Origin: Bacteroidales bacterium
GTDB lineage: Bacteria > Bacteroidota > Bacteroidia > Bacteroidales > Muribaculaceae
Reading direction: 5' to 3'
DNA length: 64,000 bases
Assembly (NCBI GenBank): GCA_014800685.1
Contig: JAAVFQ010000008.1
Location: 111,116-175,115 of the forward strand
Shown here piece by piece: positions 25,122 to 36,500 of this stretch. A program made the position numbers and the translations under genes. Below the pieces are notes generated by a model. The model was not told the DNA's origin, did not search any database, and saw nothing but the letters and a program-made list of their open reading frames with translations. Numbering within the stretch: the first letter of the stretch is position 1; each line of letters starts with the position of its first letter.

Positions 25122-25164
25122 AAAAGAGGGCTATCCGAAGCTTAAAAACGGATAGCCCTCTTTC
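25122..25164. terminator. Bidirectional terminator between nth and the acyl-CoA ligase gene
   Basis: AAAGAGGGCTATCCG pairs with CGGATAGCCCTCTTT around AAGCTTAAAAA, giving 15 paired bases with T-runs on both strands. Confidence 0.95.
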
Positions 25165-25181
25165 TATATGAATAGGTCGCG

Positions 25182-26858
25182 TCAAGGCTGATATAAGAAG
25201 CGCTTGATGCTTCGCTTAGGTGTCTTCTCAAACTCTGTGTCGAAGAGCTTATACGTGCTCACACGGCTGTAGCTCGGTATATCCTTATTCAGCGTGTCAA
25301 GGTTCTGTTGCATCACTTTCTCCAGTCCTTCACGGTCCAGCCCCTCCTGATGAGCGGCATCGAAATCCGGGAAGATGAGTGCTTCGAGCTTGCCACCCTT
25401 GTCTATCACGAGCGACTCGCTGACGTAGGGCAGATTGTTAAGTTTTGCCTCTATCTCCTCCGGATAGATATTCTGTCCTGACGGCCCCAGAATCATAGTC
25501 TTTGAGCGTCCGGAGATGTAGATGGAGCCATCATCTTTCAGGATACACATATCCCCCGTATTCATCCAGCCGTCATCATTGGGCATCACCTCTTTTGTGG
25601 CTTTCTCATTCTTGTAATAGCCCTGCATCACGTTGTCTCCCTTCACCCAGAGATTACCGGGCACGTTGGCCGGGTCAGGAGAATCCACGCGACAGAGCAT
25701 TCTATCTACCACGCGCCCCACGCTATGAGGCTGAGTCTCGCTGGGCGGCGCGTAGGTGATGAGCGGGCCACACTCGGTCATGCCATAGCCTACCGTGTAA
25801 GGGAAATTGATGCGTTGCAGGAAGCTTTCCACTTCCGGATTGAGCGCTGCTCCTCCTATTATCACCTCTCTCAAGTTGCCGCCGAAGGCCTCCTCCAGTC
25901 CGGACTTTACCTTAGCCAGCAGACGGTTATCGAGATAGGGCACGTGGAGAAGCATCTTCATCAGAGGCTTGTCAAGAAGCGGGAAGATCTTATTGCGGAT
26001 GATTTTTTCCAGAATCAGGGGCACTGTGATGACGAGTTTCGGCTTAACCTGCGCGAAGGCTCCGAGGATAATCTTCGGAGAGGGCACTCGCGTCAGAAAA
26101 TAGCAGTGACATCCTTTGCAGAAGGGATGAAGCATCTCTATCACCATTCCATAAAGATGAGCCAGAGGAAGCATATTCACTATGCCGTCGCCGGATTCCA
26201 GGAAGTCAAGGTGCTCCAGGCAATACTTGATATTGCTCCAGATGCTACGGTAAGGAAGCATCACTCCCTTCGACATTCCGGTTGACCCTGAAGTATAATT
26301 GATGAGCGCAAGGTCTTCCGGCGAATCCTCATAATACTTTACGTCTGCCGCCGTAAACTCGTAGGGATATTTGCGTCCGAATACCTCATTCAGTGTATTG
26401 CGCGTCTCCGTGAGCTCTGCGCTTCGTGAGAAGGGCATTCCAAACTCCGAGATATAAATCACGGCCTCAACGTCGGGCATCAGCTTCTCATCCAGATTCT
26501 CCCAGATGGCGGCATCGGTAAAGAGAAGTTTCGCCTCTGAGTGATTCACAAGATGATGTATGGTCTCTGCCTTGAATTCATGAAGTATCGGCACTGCTAC
26601 GACGCCCTTAGTCAGACAGGCAAGAAATGTTATGGCCCAATGAGCCGAATTCTTGCCACAGAGTGCTACCTTGTCGCCTACGCCCACACCTGCGGCATCG
26701 AAGAGGATATGCAGCTTCGCTATATGCTCTGCCACTCCCTTATACGCATAGTTAGCTCCTCCGATGTCGCTCAGCGACTGGCGCTCCCAGTTTTTCTTTA
26801 TGGATTTCGCTATGATTGCGTTCAGCGATTTCTCCTCTACTGTCACGTTGTTTCCCAT
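25182..26858 (-). CDS. AMP-binding long-chain fatty acid-CoA ligase family protein
   Basis: The 558-residue protein belongs to the acyl-adenylate-forming superfamily and most likely activates fatty acids as CoA or ACP thioesters. The P-loop YTSGSTGMSKGV is at residues 188-199, the second core motif GYGMTECGPLITY near residue 355, the TGD motif (DGWMNTGDM) near 425, and the hinge and C-terminal lysine region (GRSKTMILGPSGQNIYPEE, then KRSIKRFLY at the end). The C-terminal lysine region is complete. The gene is transcribed alone; an RU-2 element and no clear -7 box lie upstream. Whether the acceptor is CoA or ACP cannot be decided here. Confidence 0.9.
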   Translation of the reverse strand: MGNNVTVEEKSLNAIIAKSIKKNWERQSLSDIGGANYAYKGVAEHIAKLHILFDAAGVGVGDKVALCGKNSAHWAITFLACLTKGVVAVPILHEFKAETIHHLVNHSEAKLLFTDAAIWENLDEKLMPDVEAVIYISEFGMPFSRSAELTETRNTLNEVFGRKYPYEFTAADVKYYEDSPEDLALINYTSGSTGMSKGVMLPYRSIWSNIKYCLEHLDFLESGDGIVNMLPLAHLYGMVIEMLHPFCKGCHCYFLTRVPSPKIILGAFAQVKPKLVITVPLILEKIIRNKIFPLLDKPLMKMLLHVPYLDNRLLAKVKSGLEEAFGGNLREVIIGGAALNPEVESFLQRINFPYTVGYGMTECGPLITYAPPSETQPHSVGRVVDRMLCRVDSPDPANVPGNLWVKGDNVMQGYYKNEKATKEVMPNDDGWMNTGDMCILKDDGSIYISGRSKTMILGPSGQNIYPEEIEAKLNNLPYVSESLVIDKGGKLEALIFPDFDAAHQEGLDREGLEKVMQQNLDTLNKDIPSYSRVSTYKLFDTEFEKTPKRSIKRFLYQP

Positions 26859-26919
26859 AGAATACGGATGTTAGTCGGCAGGTTATAGCTCTCCTGCCCG
26901 TTATTTTTTAATTGGGTAG

Positions 26920-27002
26920 CTTAGAATATGTTTACTTTTAAATCAAAGTTAAACACAACTATTCTAATGTGTAATTTGATTCAAAAGTAAACAGACTCTT
27001 AG
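26920..27002. repeat. RU-2 element, short palindromic copy (83 bp)
   Basis: CTTAGAATATGTTTACTTTTAA.. is inverted at the other end as ..TTCAAAAGTAAACAGACTCTTAG, giving arms of about 28 bases with 23 matches. The outer end CTAAGAGTCTGTTT..AATCAAATT matches the ends of the RU-2 copy at 33387-33585. It lies upstream of the acyl-CoA ligase gene and would form a long hairpin in any read-through transcript. Confidence 0.8.
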
Positions 27003-27076
27003 ATATAGTCTTCGAGTTTCTGAAAACTCACATGGATTACTTAATTTATAACAACGTGTTTTGACAAATAGTTGGC

Positions 27077-28069
27077 TCAGTCGCCAAAGATTCCGCTAAG
27101 CCTTGTGGCCGTCTGCGCTGCTGACTCACCTCTTGCCACAATTCTTCCATCCGGGCCTATAAGTATCAGGTGAGGGATGCCGGAAAAGCCATACACATCG
27201 TAGGGCACTTTCCCCGCATTCTTTATCACCGGCCATGTCAGTCCATGACGCTTCAAGGCGGCTTCGGTGTCGGACGGTTCGTCTCGGACGGCTACGCCCA
27301 CTACTTCAAAACCTCGGTCTTTATACTTGGCGTAAAGCTCTTTCAGCTCCGGAAGCTCTTTAACGCAATAGGGGCACCAACTTGCCCAGAAGTCTACGAG
27401 CGTATACTTCCCGGCCTTCACATAGTCGCTGAGTGCCACTCGGCTCCCATCCTGCTGAGTTGCTGTGAAGTCGGCATATTTTTCTCCTGTGGCTGTCCGG
27501 GCCCGAAGCGATGCATAGCGGCCATACCGCTCCACCTTTTTCGATTTGCGGAATTTTTCAGGCGATTCTGCTATCATCTTGAGCACCTCTTTAGGCTCGC
27601 CATATTTTATCCATTCCACTCCGAAGTATTCGCCAAGCACTCCATCCTTATTCTCCAGATATTTCTTTTTGGCAAACTCCGCGTAGGCTATCATGTCGTT
27701 AAGATTCTCCACTGAGTCGAGCTGCTGAATCCCTCTGCTGAAACTATCATTCAGCGGTGTGCCCTTGGCCACGCTCATGCTGTCGGCAAGAAGAGCCTTC
27801 CCCTCCTCTATTACGAAAAAGCCCTTGACGCGTCCGTCTATCACTACCTGCGCCAGACGAGGCTCTTTGCCTAAAAGATCGCTATTGTCAAAGATCACCT
27901 TCCCATCTTTCACCACTGCCGATTTCAGCACTGTGGAGTCGCTGAAGCTGATTAGCTCAACTGTTTCTCCCTCAAAATCGGGATATGAAAGCTCGAGGCC
28001 GCTCTCTTTTTTGCCGCACGCCATAAGTAGTAGCCCGGCGGCAATGCTCATTAGTCCTGCTCTTTTCAT
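27077..28069 (-). CDS. TlpA-like thioredoxin-fold lipoprotein (DUF4369 plus AhpC/TSA domain)
   Basis: The 330-residue protein has a lipoprotein signal (AAGLLLMACGKK, lipidated Cys18), an N-terminal beta domain of the DUF4369 type (to about residue 110), a helical linker, and a thioredoxin domain from about residue 195. The active site is WASWCPYCVKELPEL with Cys232 and Cys235, followed by the cis-proline loop GFSGIPHLILIGPDG. It probably reduces or isomerises thiols in envelope proteins. The start overlaps the M48 protease stop (ATGA at 28066-28069), so the two are coupled and may act in the same periplasmic quality-control task. Confidence 0.9.
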   Translation of the reverse strand: MKRAGLMSIAAGLLLMACGKKESGLELSYPDFEGETVELISFSDSTVLKSAVVKDGKVIFDNSDLLGKEPRLAQVVIDGRVKGFFVIEEGKALLADSMSVAKGTPLNDSFSRGIQQLDSVENLNDMIAYAEFAKKKYLENKDGVLGEYFGVEWIKYGEPKEVLKMIAESPEKFRKSKKVERYGRYASLRARTATGEKYADFTATQQDGSRVALSDYVKAGKYTLVDFWASWCPYCVKELPELKELYAKYKDRGFEVVGVAVRDEPSDTEAALKRHGLTWPVIKNAGKVPYDVYGFSGIPHLILIGPDGRIVARGESAAQTATRLSGIFGD

Positions 28070-28887
28070 TTTGTCAATGGGGTATAGCCGGAGGGCACGG
28101 GATATTTATCCTTTCGCGCCTTTTTCTCCATATTTTCTATTCTTTTCTCTGTGGACGGATGGTCGCTGAAGAGGTTCTTCACACTTTTGGATACGCTCCC
28201 CGACGACTTCTCCATGCTCATTAGCTTCTTGAATGCCTGTGCCATAGCCCAGGGGTTCTTGCCTGACTTTTTCAGGAAGTCATAGCCATAATTGTCAGCA
28301 TCTGTCTCCTGCGATTTGGAATATTTGCTGCTCACCAGGGCCTCCCCTATCGCGCCTATCTGCGATGCGGAGAGCGTCGCCACTATCCCGGAGCCGGAAG
28401 CTAATGCCTCGCGGGCTGCCGAGGTCAGAAGGGCCTGCTTTATGGCTTTCTTTGTATGCTTGTGAGCTACGTGGCCTACTTCATGTCCTATCACGCCAAG
28501 CACCTCATCATCATTCATCAAGTCCATCAGGCCGGAATAGACCCTCACGCTCCCGTCGGCACACGCGAAGGCATTGATGTCGTTGGTGATATACACCTTG
28601 AAGTTCAGAGGCACTCCGTCTACTGATTTAAGTCCGGACGTGAGTTTTTTCAGTCGAATGGTGTAGGGACTGTTTTCCGGAGCTATCTTGCTCTTTTTGT
28701 CTAAGTCTGCCACATACTGGCCCACATAATTCCGCACTTGAGCATCGCTCAGCGTCATGGACTGAATAGCCTTCGTGGCGCCTGAAGCGGCACGAAGCCA
28801 GTCAAAAGACTGTGCCTGCATCGGTGTCAGCAGCATGACTGCCGTAGCCATGGCCGCTATCGCGTTTCTTAACTTTATCATTTTCAT
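28066..28887 (-). CDS. M48-family metalloprotease, periplasmic
   Basis: The 273-residue protein has a signal peptide (AIAAMATAVMLLTPMQAQS) and a single M48 peptidase domain. The zinc motif HEVGHVAHKH (His135, Glu136, His139) and a third ligand Glu194 in SQETDADNYGYDFL are in the expected order. It resembles the soluble YggG/LoiP and BepA-like enzymes rather than membrane HtpX, as it lacks the extra helices. It lacks the TPR domain of BepA. It is translated in overlap with a TlpA-like thioredoxin lipoprotein. Two starts three codons apart (28887 and 28881) are both plausible. Confidence 0.92.
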   Translation of the reverse strand: MKMIKLRNAIAAMATAVMLLTPMQAQSFDWLRAASGATKAIQSMTLSDAQVRNYVGQYVADLDKKSKIAPENSPYTIRLKKLTSGLKSVDGVPLNFKVYITNDINAFACADGSVRVYSGLMDLMNDDEVLGVIGHEVGHVAHKHTKKAIKQALLTSAAREALASGSGIVATLSASQIGAIGEALVSSKYSKSQETDADNYGYDFLKKSGKNPWAMAQAFKKLMSMEKSSGSVSKSVKNLFSDHPSTEKRIENMEKKARKDKYPVPSGYTPLTK

Positions 28888-28938
28888 GCTATATCATTCT
28901 TCTAACTCAGCGTTAAGAAGCTTACTTATTATAACGAC

Positions 28939-28984
28939 ATCAGCCGGATAGCCCTCACAGTCATTGCTCAGGTATCCGGCTGAT
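28939..28984 (-). terminator. Terminator of rpoBC
   Basis: ATCAGCCGGATA pairs with TATCCGGCTGAT around a 22-base loop, 26 bases after the rpoC stop. The T-run is weak (GTCGTTAT) but the stem is perfect. Confidence 0.75.
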
Positions 28985-29009
28985 TGTTTTATTAATTTCC
29001 GCGTGCCGC

Positions 29010-32000
29010 TTATTTAGCAGGCTCGCTCAGATCTTCAAACGTCGTTTCGATTACCTCTTCGGTGGCATCGTCGCGCTTGAGGGCCTGATAATCGTCATAG
29101 TTGGCCACGATTATCTTGTCATACTCGCGAAGACCGGTACCGGCCGGGATGAGGTGACCGCAGATGACGTTCTCCTTCATACCCTCGAGATTATCAGTCT
29201 TTCCATTGATAGCTGCCTCATTGAGCACTTTTGTAGTCTCCTGGAATGAAGCGGCCGACATGAACGAGGATGTCTGCAGGGCTGCACGAGTGATACCCTG
29301 AAGTATCTGCTCTGAGGTAGCCGGAATAGCATCTCTGACCACCATGGTCTTGAGGTCCTTGCGCTTGAGGCTACTGTTCTCATCGCGAAGCTTGCGCATC
29401 GTGATTATCTGGCCCGCAAGATAGGTCTGGCTGTCGCCGGCATCAACGATGACTTTCTTGCCCCAGATGTTATCATTCTCCTCCATAAACTCTCGCTTGT
29501 CGACGATCTGCTGCTCAAGGAAGCGGGTGTCGCCCGGATCGAGAATGTTCACCTTGCGCATCATCTGACGCACGATTACCTCAAAGTGCTTGTCATTGAT
29601 CTTCACACCCTGCATGCGATATACGTCCTGCACCTCATTCACGATATACTCCTGAACGGCCGTGGGGCCCTTGATATTGAGGATATCGCTCGGCGTGATG
29701 GCGCCGTCTGAAAGGGGTGTGCCGGCTCTCACATAGTCATTAGGCTGCACAAGAATCTGCTTGCTCAGCGGCACGAGATATTTCTTTGTCTCTCCAAGCT
29801 TCGATGTCACGGTTATCTCACGGTTACCTCGCTTGATATTGCCGAAGGTCACCTCACCGTCGATTTCGCTCACTACTGCGGGGTTCGACGGATTGCGTGC
29901 CTCAAAGAGCTCGGTGACGCGAGGCAGACCGCCCGTGATGTCGCCGGCATTACCTGCCGCACGGGAAATTTTCACGAATGTCTGGCCCGGCGTGATGTCG
30001 GCGCCCTCCTCTACAAGGAGATGTGCACCTACAGGGAGCGTATAGCTGCGTATCACTTCTCCCTTGCTGTTCACTATCTGAGCGGCAGGAGCCTTTGTAC
30101 GGTCTTTTGACTCGATGATGATTTTCTCGCTCTTGCCGGTGGCTTCGTCTATTTCCACACGATAGGTCACACCCTCCTCTACGTTTTCAAAACGTATCTT
30201 ACCGGCATCTTCCGAAACGATTACGGCATTGAAGGGGTCCCATTCGCATATCATGTCGCCATTCTTCACCAGATCGCCGTCGTTGAAGAACAGTTTGGAG
30301 CCGTAAGGGATGTTGGCTGTCGTAAGGATGTTGCCTGTCTTGGGTGAGACGATGCGCAGTTCAGCCATTCGGCCTACTACAATCTCCACGCCATCCTTAT
30401 CCTTAACTGTGCGGAGCTCATCTATTTCTAGCTTACCATCATAGCGTGAGGTGACGTCCTTGACGGCCGCAACGTTACCGGCCACACCACCGACGTGGAA
30501 TGTTCGGAGGGTCAGCTGCGTACCGGGCTCGCCGATCGACTGGGCCGCTATCACGCCGACAGCCTCTCCCTTCTGCACCATACGGTGATTTGAGAGGTTA
30601 CGGCCATAGCATTTCGCGCAGACGCCCTTCTTGGACTCACAGGTAAGCACCGAGCGGATTTCCACCGATTCGATAGGCAGACTCTCTATTCTGTCGGCTA
30701 TGGCCTCGGTGATCTCTTCTCCGGCTGCTACGATAAGTTCCTCTTCGTTTTCAGGATTATAGATGTCATGCACTGATACGCGTCCGAGGATGCGCTCGCT
30801 AAGCGAGGCCACTACCTCTTCGTTGTTCTTTATCTCCGTGCAGACAAGGCCGCGAAGGGTGCCGCAGTCCTCTTCTGTGATGATGACGTCGTGAGCCACG
30901 TCCACAAGACGGCGGGTGAGATATCCGGCGTCGGCCGTTTTGAGCGCCGTGTCGGCAAGACCCTTACGTGCACCGTGTGTGGAGATGAAGTACTCAAGCA
31001 CGGAGAGGCCCTCTTTGAAGTTGGCAAGAATCGGGTTCTCGATGATCTGACCACCCTCGCTACCGCTCTTCTGAGGCTTGGCCATAAGACCACGCATACC
31101 GGAAAGCTGACGAATCTGGTCTTTCGAACCACGGGCTCCCGAGTCAAGCATCATGTAGACTGAGTTGAAGCCCTGCTGGTCCTCCTCCATCTGCTTCATT
31201 AGAGTAGAGGCGAGTTTGCTGTTGACGTGCGTCCAGATATCGATGACCTGATTGTAGCGGTCGTTGTTGGTGATGATACCCATCTGATAGTTATTCATCA
31301 CGGCCTCTACCTGACGGTAGCCCTCTGCCACATATTCCTCTTTCTCCTTCGGAATGATGACGTCTCCGAGGTTGAACGAAAGTCCTCCGCGGAATGCCAT
31401 GCGGTATCCGAGGTTCTTGATATCATCAAGGAACTGAGCCGAACGGGTCACGCCACAGAGTTTGATGACGCGGCCGATGATGCCACGAAGCGATTTCTTG
31501 GAGATTATCTCATTGACATATCCCAACTCTTCGGGCACAAACTGATTGAACAGCACGCGGCCCACTGAGGTATCCTTCTGAAGTCGCTTGATGGTATTGC
31601 CGTTCTCATCCTTGTCTTCCACGAGGATTGAGACAGGGGCGTGGAGTGTCACTTTACCCTCATTGTAGGCGATTTCAGCCTCTTCCGGCCCGTAAAATAC
31701 GGAGCCTTCCCCCTTGTCGCCCTTGCGGAGCTTGGTGATATAATAGAGTCCGAGCACCATGTCCTGAGAGGGGACGGTGATAGGAGCGCCATTGGCAGGG
31801 TTGAGGATGTTATGCGCACCGAGCATGAGCATCTGGGCCTCAAGAATAGCCTCATTGCCCAGTGGCAGATGCACTGCCATCTGGTCGCCGTCGAAGTCAG
31901 CATTGAATGCGGTACAAGCCAGCGGATGAAGCTGAATTGCCTTGCCTTCTATCATCTTGGGCTGGAAAGCCTGAATACCGAGACGGTGAAGGGTCGGAGC

Positions 32001-33344
32001 TCGGTTCAGAAGCACGGGATGGCCTTTCATCACATATTCCAGGATATCCCATACTACCGGCTCTTTGCGGTCTACTATTTTTTTAGCACTCTTCACAGTC
32101 TTCACTATGCCGCGCTCTATAAGCTTACGGATGATGAAGGGCTTGTAAAGCTCGGCGGCCATCAGCTTGGGAATACCGCACTCGTGCATTTTCAGCTCAG
32201 GACCTACTACGATGACCGAACGTGCCGAATAGTCCACACGCTTACCGAGAAGGTTCTGACGGAAGCGACCCTGCTTACCTTTCAGTGAGTCGGAGAGCGA
32301 CTTGAGAGGACGATTCACGTCTGACTTCACGGCAGATGATTTGCGGCTGTTGTCAAGCAGTGAGTCTACAGCCTCCTGAAGAAGACGCTTCTCATTGCGG
32401 AGAATCACTTCCGGAGCCTGAATCTCGATGAGGCGTTTCAGACGGTTGTTGCGGATGATGACTCTGCGATAGAGGTCATTGATGTCTGAGGTGGCAAAGC
32501 GGCCGCCATCCAGGGGCACGAGAGGGCGAAGCTCCGGCGGAATCACCGGCACTGCCTTCAGTATCATCCATTCGGGACGGTTGCGGTCTTTTGATTTGAG
32601 GAATGAGTTGACCACCTGCAGACGCTTGAGCGCCTCTGTCTTGCGCTGCTGAGAGCCATCCTTATTCGCACGGTCGCGCAGCTCGGCTGCCAGCGACACG
32701 AGGTCAAGGTTGCAGAGAAGATCATAGATCGCCTCAGCGCCCATCTTGGCTACGAACTTATTGGGATCGCCATCTTCGAGATACTGATTGTCCTCGGGAA
32801 GTGACTCCATTATGGCGATATACTCCTCCTCTGTCAGCAGATCCATTTTCTCTATGGGCTTGGTCTTGCCGTCAGAGTCCGTGCGCTTGTAATACTCGTT
32901 GACCACGCCGGGATTGATCACGATATAGCGTTCATAATAGATTACCATATCGAGCTTCTTCGACGCAATACCGAGAAGATAGCCTATTTTATTGGGCAAA
33001 GAACGGAAATACCATATATGTGCCACGGGGACAACGAGCTCGATATGGCCCATTCTCTCGCGGCGCACTTTCTTCTCCGTCACCTCAACGCCACAGCGGT
33101 CGCAGACGATACCCTTGTAGCGGATGCGCTTGTATTTACCGCAATGACATTCGTAGTCCTTCACCGGGCCGAAAATCTTTTCGCAGAAAAGACCGTCGCG
33201 CTCCGGCTTGTACGTACGATAATTGATGGTCTCGGGCTTCAGCACCTCGCCGCTGGATTTCTCTTTTATCTCCTCGGGAGATGCCAGTCCGATAGTTATC
33301 TTTGAAAAGTTGCTTTTGATTTTATTTTCTCTTCTAAAAGCCAT
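29010..33344 (-). CDS. rpoC: RNA polymerase beta' subunit
   Basis: The 1444-residue product is the beta' subunit with the catalytic magnesium site [15 protein letters not shown]. The N-terminal zinc ribbon ([20 protein letters not shown]), the bridge helix and trigger loop region, and the second zinc site with Cys residues in [15 protein letters not shown] are all present. Length and order match Bacteroidota RpoC. It follows rpoB after a 237-base spacer filled by an RU-2 element, which is longer than usual. Confidence 0.98.
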   Translation of the reverse strand: MAFRRENKIKSNFSKITIGLASPEEIKEKSSGEVLKPETINYRTYKPERDGLFCEKIFGPVKDYECHCGKYKRIRYKGIVCDRCGVEVTEKKVRRERMGHIELVVPVAHIWYFRSLPNKIGYLLGIASKKLDMVIYYERYIVINPGVVNEYYKRTDSDGKTKPIEKMDLLTEEEYIAIMESLPEDNQYLEDGDPNKFVAKMGAEAIYDLLCNLDLVSLAAELRDRANKDGSQQRKTEALKRLQVVNSFLKSKDRNRPEWMILKAVPVIPPELRPLVPLDGGRFATSDINDLYRRVIIRNNRLKRLIEIQAPEVILRNEKRLLQEAVDSLLDNSRKSSAVKSDVNRPLKSLSDSLKGKQGRFRQNLLGKRVDYSARSVIVVGPELKMHECGIPKLMAAELYKPFIIRKLIERGIVKTVKSAKKIVDRKEPVVWDILEYVMKGHPVLLNRAPTLHRLGIQAFQPKMIEGKAIQLHPLACTAFNADFDGDQMAVHLPLGNEAILEAQMLMLGAHNILNPANGAPITVPSQDMVLGLYYITKLRKGDKGEGSVFYGPEEAEIAYNEGKVTLHAPVSILVEDKDENGNTIKRLQKDTSVGRVLFNQFVPEELGYVNEIISKKSLRGIIGRVIKLCGVTRSAQFLDDIKNLGYRMAFRGGLSFNLGDVIIPKEKEEYVAEGYRQVEAVMNNYQMGIITNNDRYNQVIDIWTHVNSKLASTLMKQMEEDQQGFNSVYMMLDSGARGSKDQIRQLSGMRGLMAKPQKSGSEGGQIIENPILANFKEGLSVLEYFISTHGARKGLADTALKTADAGYLTRRLVDVAHDVIITEEDCGTLRGLVCTEIKNNEEVVASLSERILGRVSVHDIYNPENEEELIVAAGEEITEAIADRIESLPIESVEIRSVLTCESKKGVCAKCYGRNLSNHRMVQKGEAVGVIAAQSIGEPGTQLTLRTFHVGGVAGNVAAVKDVTSRYDGKLEIDELRTVKDKDGVEIVVGRMAELRIVSPKTGNILTTANIPYGSKLFFNDGDLVKNGDMICEWDPFNAVIVSEDAGKIRFENVEEGVTYRVEIDEATGKSEKIIIESKDRTKAPAAQIVNSKGEVIRSYTLPVGAHLLVEEGADITPGQTFVKISRAAGNAGDITGGLPRVTELFEARNPSNPAVVSEIDGEVTFGNIKRGNREITVTSKLGETKKYLVPLSKQILVQPNDYVRAGTPLSDGAITPSDILNIKGPTAVQEYIVNEVQDVYRMQGVKINDKHFEVIVRQMMRKVNILDPGDTRFLEQQIVDKREFMEENDNIWGKKVIVDAGDSQTYLAGQIITMRKLRDENSSLKRKDLKTMVVRDAIPATSEQILQGITRAALQTSSFMSAASFQETTKVLNEAAINGKTDNLEGMKENVICGHLIPAGTGLREYDKIIVANYDDYQALKRDDATEEVIETTFEDLSEPAK

Positions 33345-33386
33345 CTTTATTTCTTCCTTTGTAGTTTCTTAATCGCGGAACACACT

Positions 33387-33585
33387 CTTAGAGAGTGTTT
33401 GAATTTAAATGATTTTAGCTCAAAGAGAGATTTTGGGATAATTTCGCAAAGTTGAAGAGGGAGCGATGCGGGCATCACGACCGATGAAATCTTTGTGAAA
33501 GCGCCCAAAAGATCCTTTGAGATGAAATCAAATATTTCTTAGATTCTGAATATTAAATTTGATTTAAATCCAAACACACTCTTAG
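33387..33585. repeat. RU-2 element, complete copy (about 199 bp) in the rpoB-rpoC spacer
   Basis: The left arm CTTAGAGAGTGTTTGAATTTAAAT.. and the right arm ..GATTTAAATCCAAACACACTCTTAG are imperfect inverted repeats. The symmetry continues inwards (CCAAAA and CTTTGAG blocks, then TTTCGCAAAG against CTTTGTGAAA) to a central GATGC-GG-GCATC hairpin. The outer end overlaps the rpoB stop codon (TAA inside CTAAGAG). In the rpoBC transcript it would fold as one long hairpin between the two genes. Confidence 0.85.
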
Positions 33586-36500
33586 TCCAGACTGATGCTC
33601 AGACCCAGACCTCTGAGTTCATGCAGAAGCACATTGAGCGACTCGGGGATGCCCGGCGTAGGCATGGGGTCTCCCTTAACGATCGCCTCGTAGGCTTTGC
33701 TGCGTCCCATGACATCATCTGACTTGATGGTCAATATCTCCTGAAGTATATGGGCAGCGCCGAATGCCTCAAGCGCCCATACCTCCATCTCTCCGAAGCG
33801 CTGTCCACCGAACTGTGCCTTACCGCCGAGTGGCTGCTGCGTGATGAGTGAGTAGGGACCGATGGAGCGGGCATGCATCTTGTCTTCCACCATGTGGCCA
33901 AGCTTTAGCATGTAGATCACGCCGACTGTAGCAGGCTGGTCAAAGCGGTCACCGGTGCCTCCGTCATAGAGATAGGTCTTGCCATAGCGGGGCACTCCGG
34001 CCTTGTCGGTCCAGTCATTCAGGTCGTCGAGCGATGCGCCATCGAAAATCGGAGTGGCAAACTTCTCGCCGAGTTCGCGACCTGCCCATCCGAGCACTGT
34101 CTCGAATATCTGTCCGAGGTTCATTCGTGAAGGCACGCCCAGAGGGTTCAGAACGATATCCACAGGAGTACCATCCTCAAGGAAGGGCATATCCTCCTGA
34201 CGGACTACGCGAGAGACGATACCCTTGTTTCCGTGGCGTCCTGCCATCTTGTCGCCGACGCCTATCTTACGCTTCTTAGCGATGTAGACTTTCGCCATCT
34301 GCATGATGCCGGAGGGGAGTTCATCTCCGATAGTGAGGTCAAACTTCTTGCGGCGCAGTTCGCTGTCTATCTCTTTCGACTTTCTCAGATAGTTAGTGAT
34401 GAGGTCAGCCACCATGCCGTTTATGCGGGCATCATCCGTCCAGTTGGAAAGATTGATGGTTTCGTAGTCGATAGTGCCGAAGTTCACGCCCTTGAAGGAA
34501 ACGCCTTTGCCGATGATATCTATGCCGAGGAAGTCTTTCACTCCGGCTGATATCTTATCGTTGAGCAGTGTCTCCATCTTGCTGACCATAAGGTCACGGA
34601 GCTTATCCTGCTCGCGGCTATATTTGCCATCAAGTTCCATCAGCTCATTATTGACAGCAGTCTTGCTACCCTTCTTCTTAGTAGCGCGGCTGAAGAGATT
34701 GGTGCCGATGACCACACCCTTGAGTGAGGGGGAAGCCTTGAGCGAAGCATCCTTCACATCGCCGGCCTTGTCGCCGAAGATGGCGCGGAGGAGCTTCTCT
34801 TCCGGAGTAGGGTCGCTCTCGCCCTTCGGAGTGATTTTACCAATCATGATGTCGCCGGGCACTACGTGGGCACCCACGCGGATTATGCCTCGCTCGTCAA
34901 GATCCTTTGTGGCATCTTCGCTGACGTTGGGGATGTCGGAGGTGAGCTCCTCCATGCCTCGCTTGGTCTCACGCACTTCGAGAGTATACTCGTCCACATG
35001 GACTGAAGTGAGTATGTCTTCTCTAACCATGCGCTCATTGAGCACGATAGCATCCTCGTAGTTATATCCTTTCCAGGGCATGAAAGCTACCTTCAGGTTA
35101 CGTCCGAGGGCAAGCTCACCCTTCTCGGTGGAATAGCCCTCAGTAAGGATGTCGCCCTTCTCCACTCTCTGTCCCTTATTGCAGATAGGACGCAAGTCTA
35201 TCGTGGTGCTCTGGTTGGTACGGCGGAATTTAGGTATCTTATACTCTTTGAGTGAAGAATCAAAAGAGACGAATTCCTGATCCTCAGTGCGGTCGTAGCG
35301 TATGCGGATAACGGTGGCATCCACATATTCTATCACTCCGGAGCCTTCGGCTGTTATCTGAGTTCTGGAGTCCTTGATAAGCTGACCCTCTATGCCTGTA
35401 CCCACGATGGGAGCCTCACTACGGAGCAGAGGAACGGCCTGGCGCATCATGTTTGACCCCATGAGCGCACGGTTAGCGTCGTCATGCTCGAGGAAGGGGA
35501 TGAGAGATGCTGCGATAGAGGCTATCTGAATCGGAGCCACATCCATCAGCTCAACTTCCTCGGGATTAGCCAGCGGGAAGTCGGCATCCTGACGCGCTTT
35601 TACCTTATTGTTGATAAAGGTGCCATCGTCATTCAGAGGAGCGTTACCCTGAGCGATAACCTTGCCATCCTCTACTTCAGCCGTCAGATAGATTACTTCA
35701 TCGTTATTGAGATTGACTTTGCTGTCTTCCACCTTACGATAGGGGGTCTCGATGAAGCCGAGGTTGTTTATCTTCGCATAAACGCAAAGAGAGGAGATAA
35801 GACCGATGTTAGGACCCTCAGGCGTTTCGATAGGACAAAGACGACCATAGTGGGTATAGTGCACGTCTCGAACCTCGAAGCCTGCGCGCTCTCTCGAAAG
35901 ACCGCCGGGGCCAAGGGCTGACATACGGCGCTTATGTGTGATTTCGGCCAGAGGGTTGGTCTGGTCCATGAACTGAGAGAGGGCGTTGGTGCCGAAATAG
36001 GTATTGATTACGGAAGATATGGTCTTCGCGTTGATAAGATCGATAGGAGTGAACACCTCATTGTCGCGGACATTCATTCTCTCGCGGATAGTGCGCGACA
36101 TACGGGCCAAGCCTACGCCAAACTGATTATAAAGCTGCTCGCCTACGGTGCGGACTCTTCGGTTGCTCAGGTGGTCGATGTCGTCCACCTCTGACTTGGC
36201 GTTGATAAGCTCTATGAGATGCTTGATAATCTCAATGATGTCTTCACGGGTAAGCACCTTGACATCGGGTGAGGTGTGCAGATTGAGCTTCTTATTGATT
36301 CTGTAGCGGCCTACCTCGCCGAGGTCATATCTCTTCTCAGAGAAGAAAAGATTGGTGATAACCTCGCGTGCCGACTGCTCATCGGGAGCCTCGGCATTGC
36401 GGAGCTGACGATAGATTTCTTTTACAGCCTCGCTTTCAGTGGAGGTGGTATCTTTCTGAAGGGTATTGAAGATGATGCTATAGTCAGTAGTAGTAAGATT

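Noticed and set aside
33345..33581. Small gene or riboswitch between rpoB and rpoC
   Set aside because: The interval is one imperfect palindrome with related copies elsewhere, so an RU-2 element explains it.
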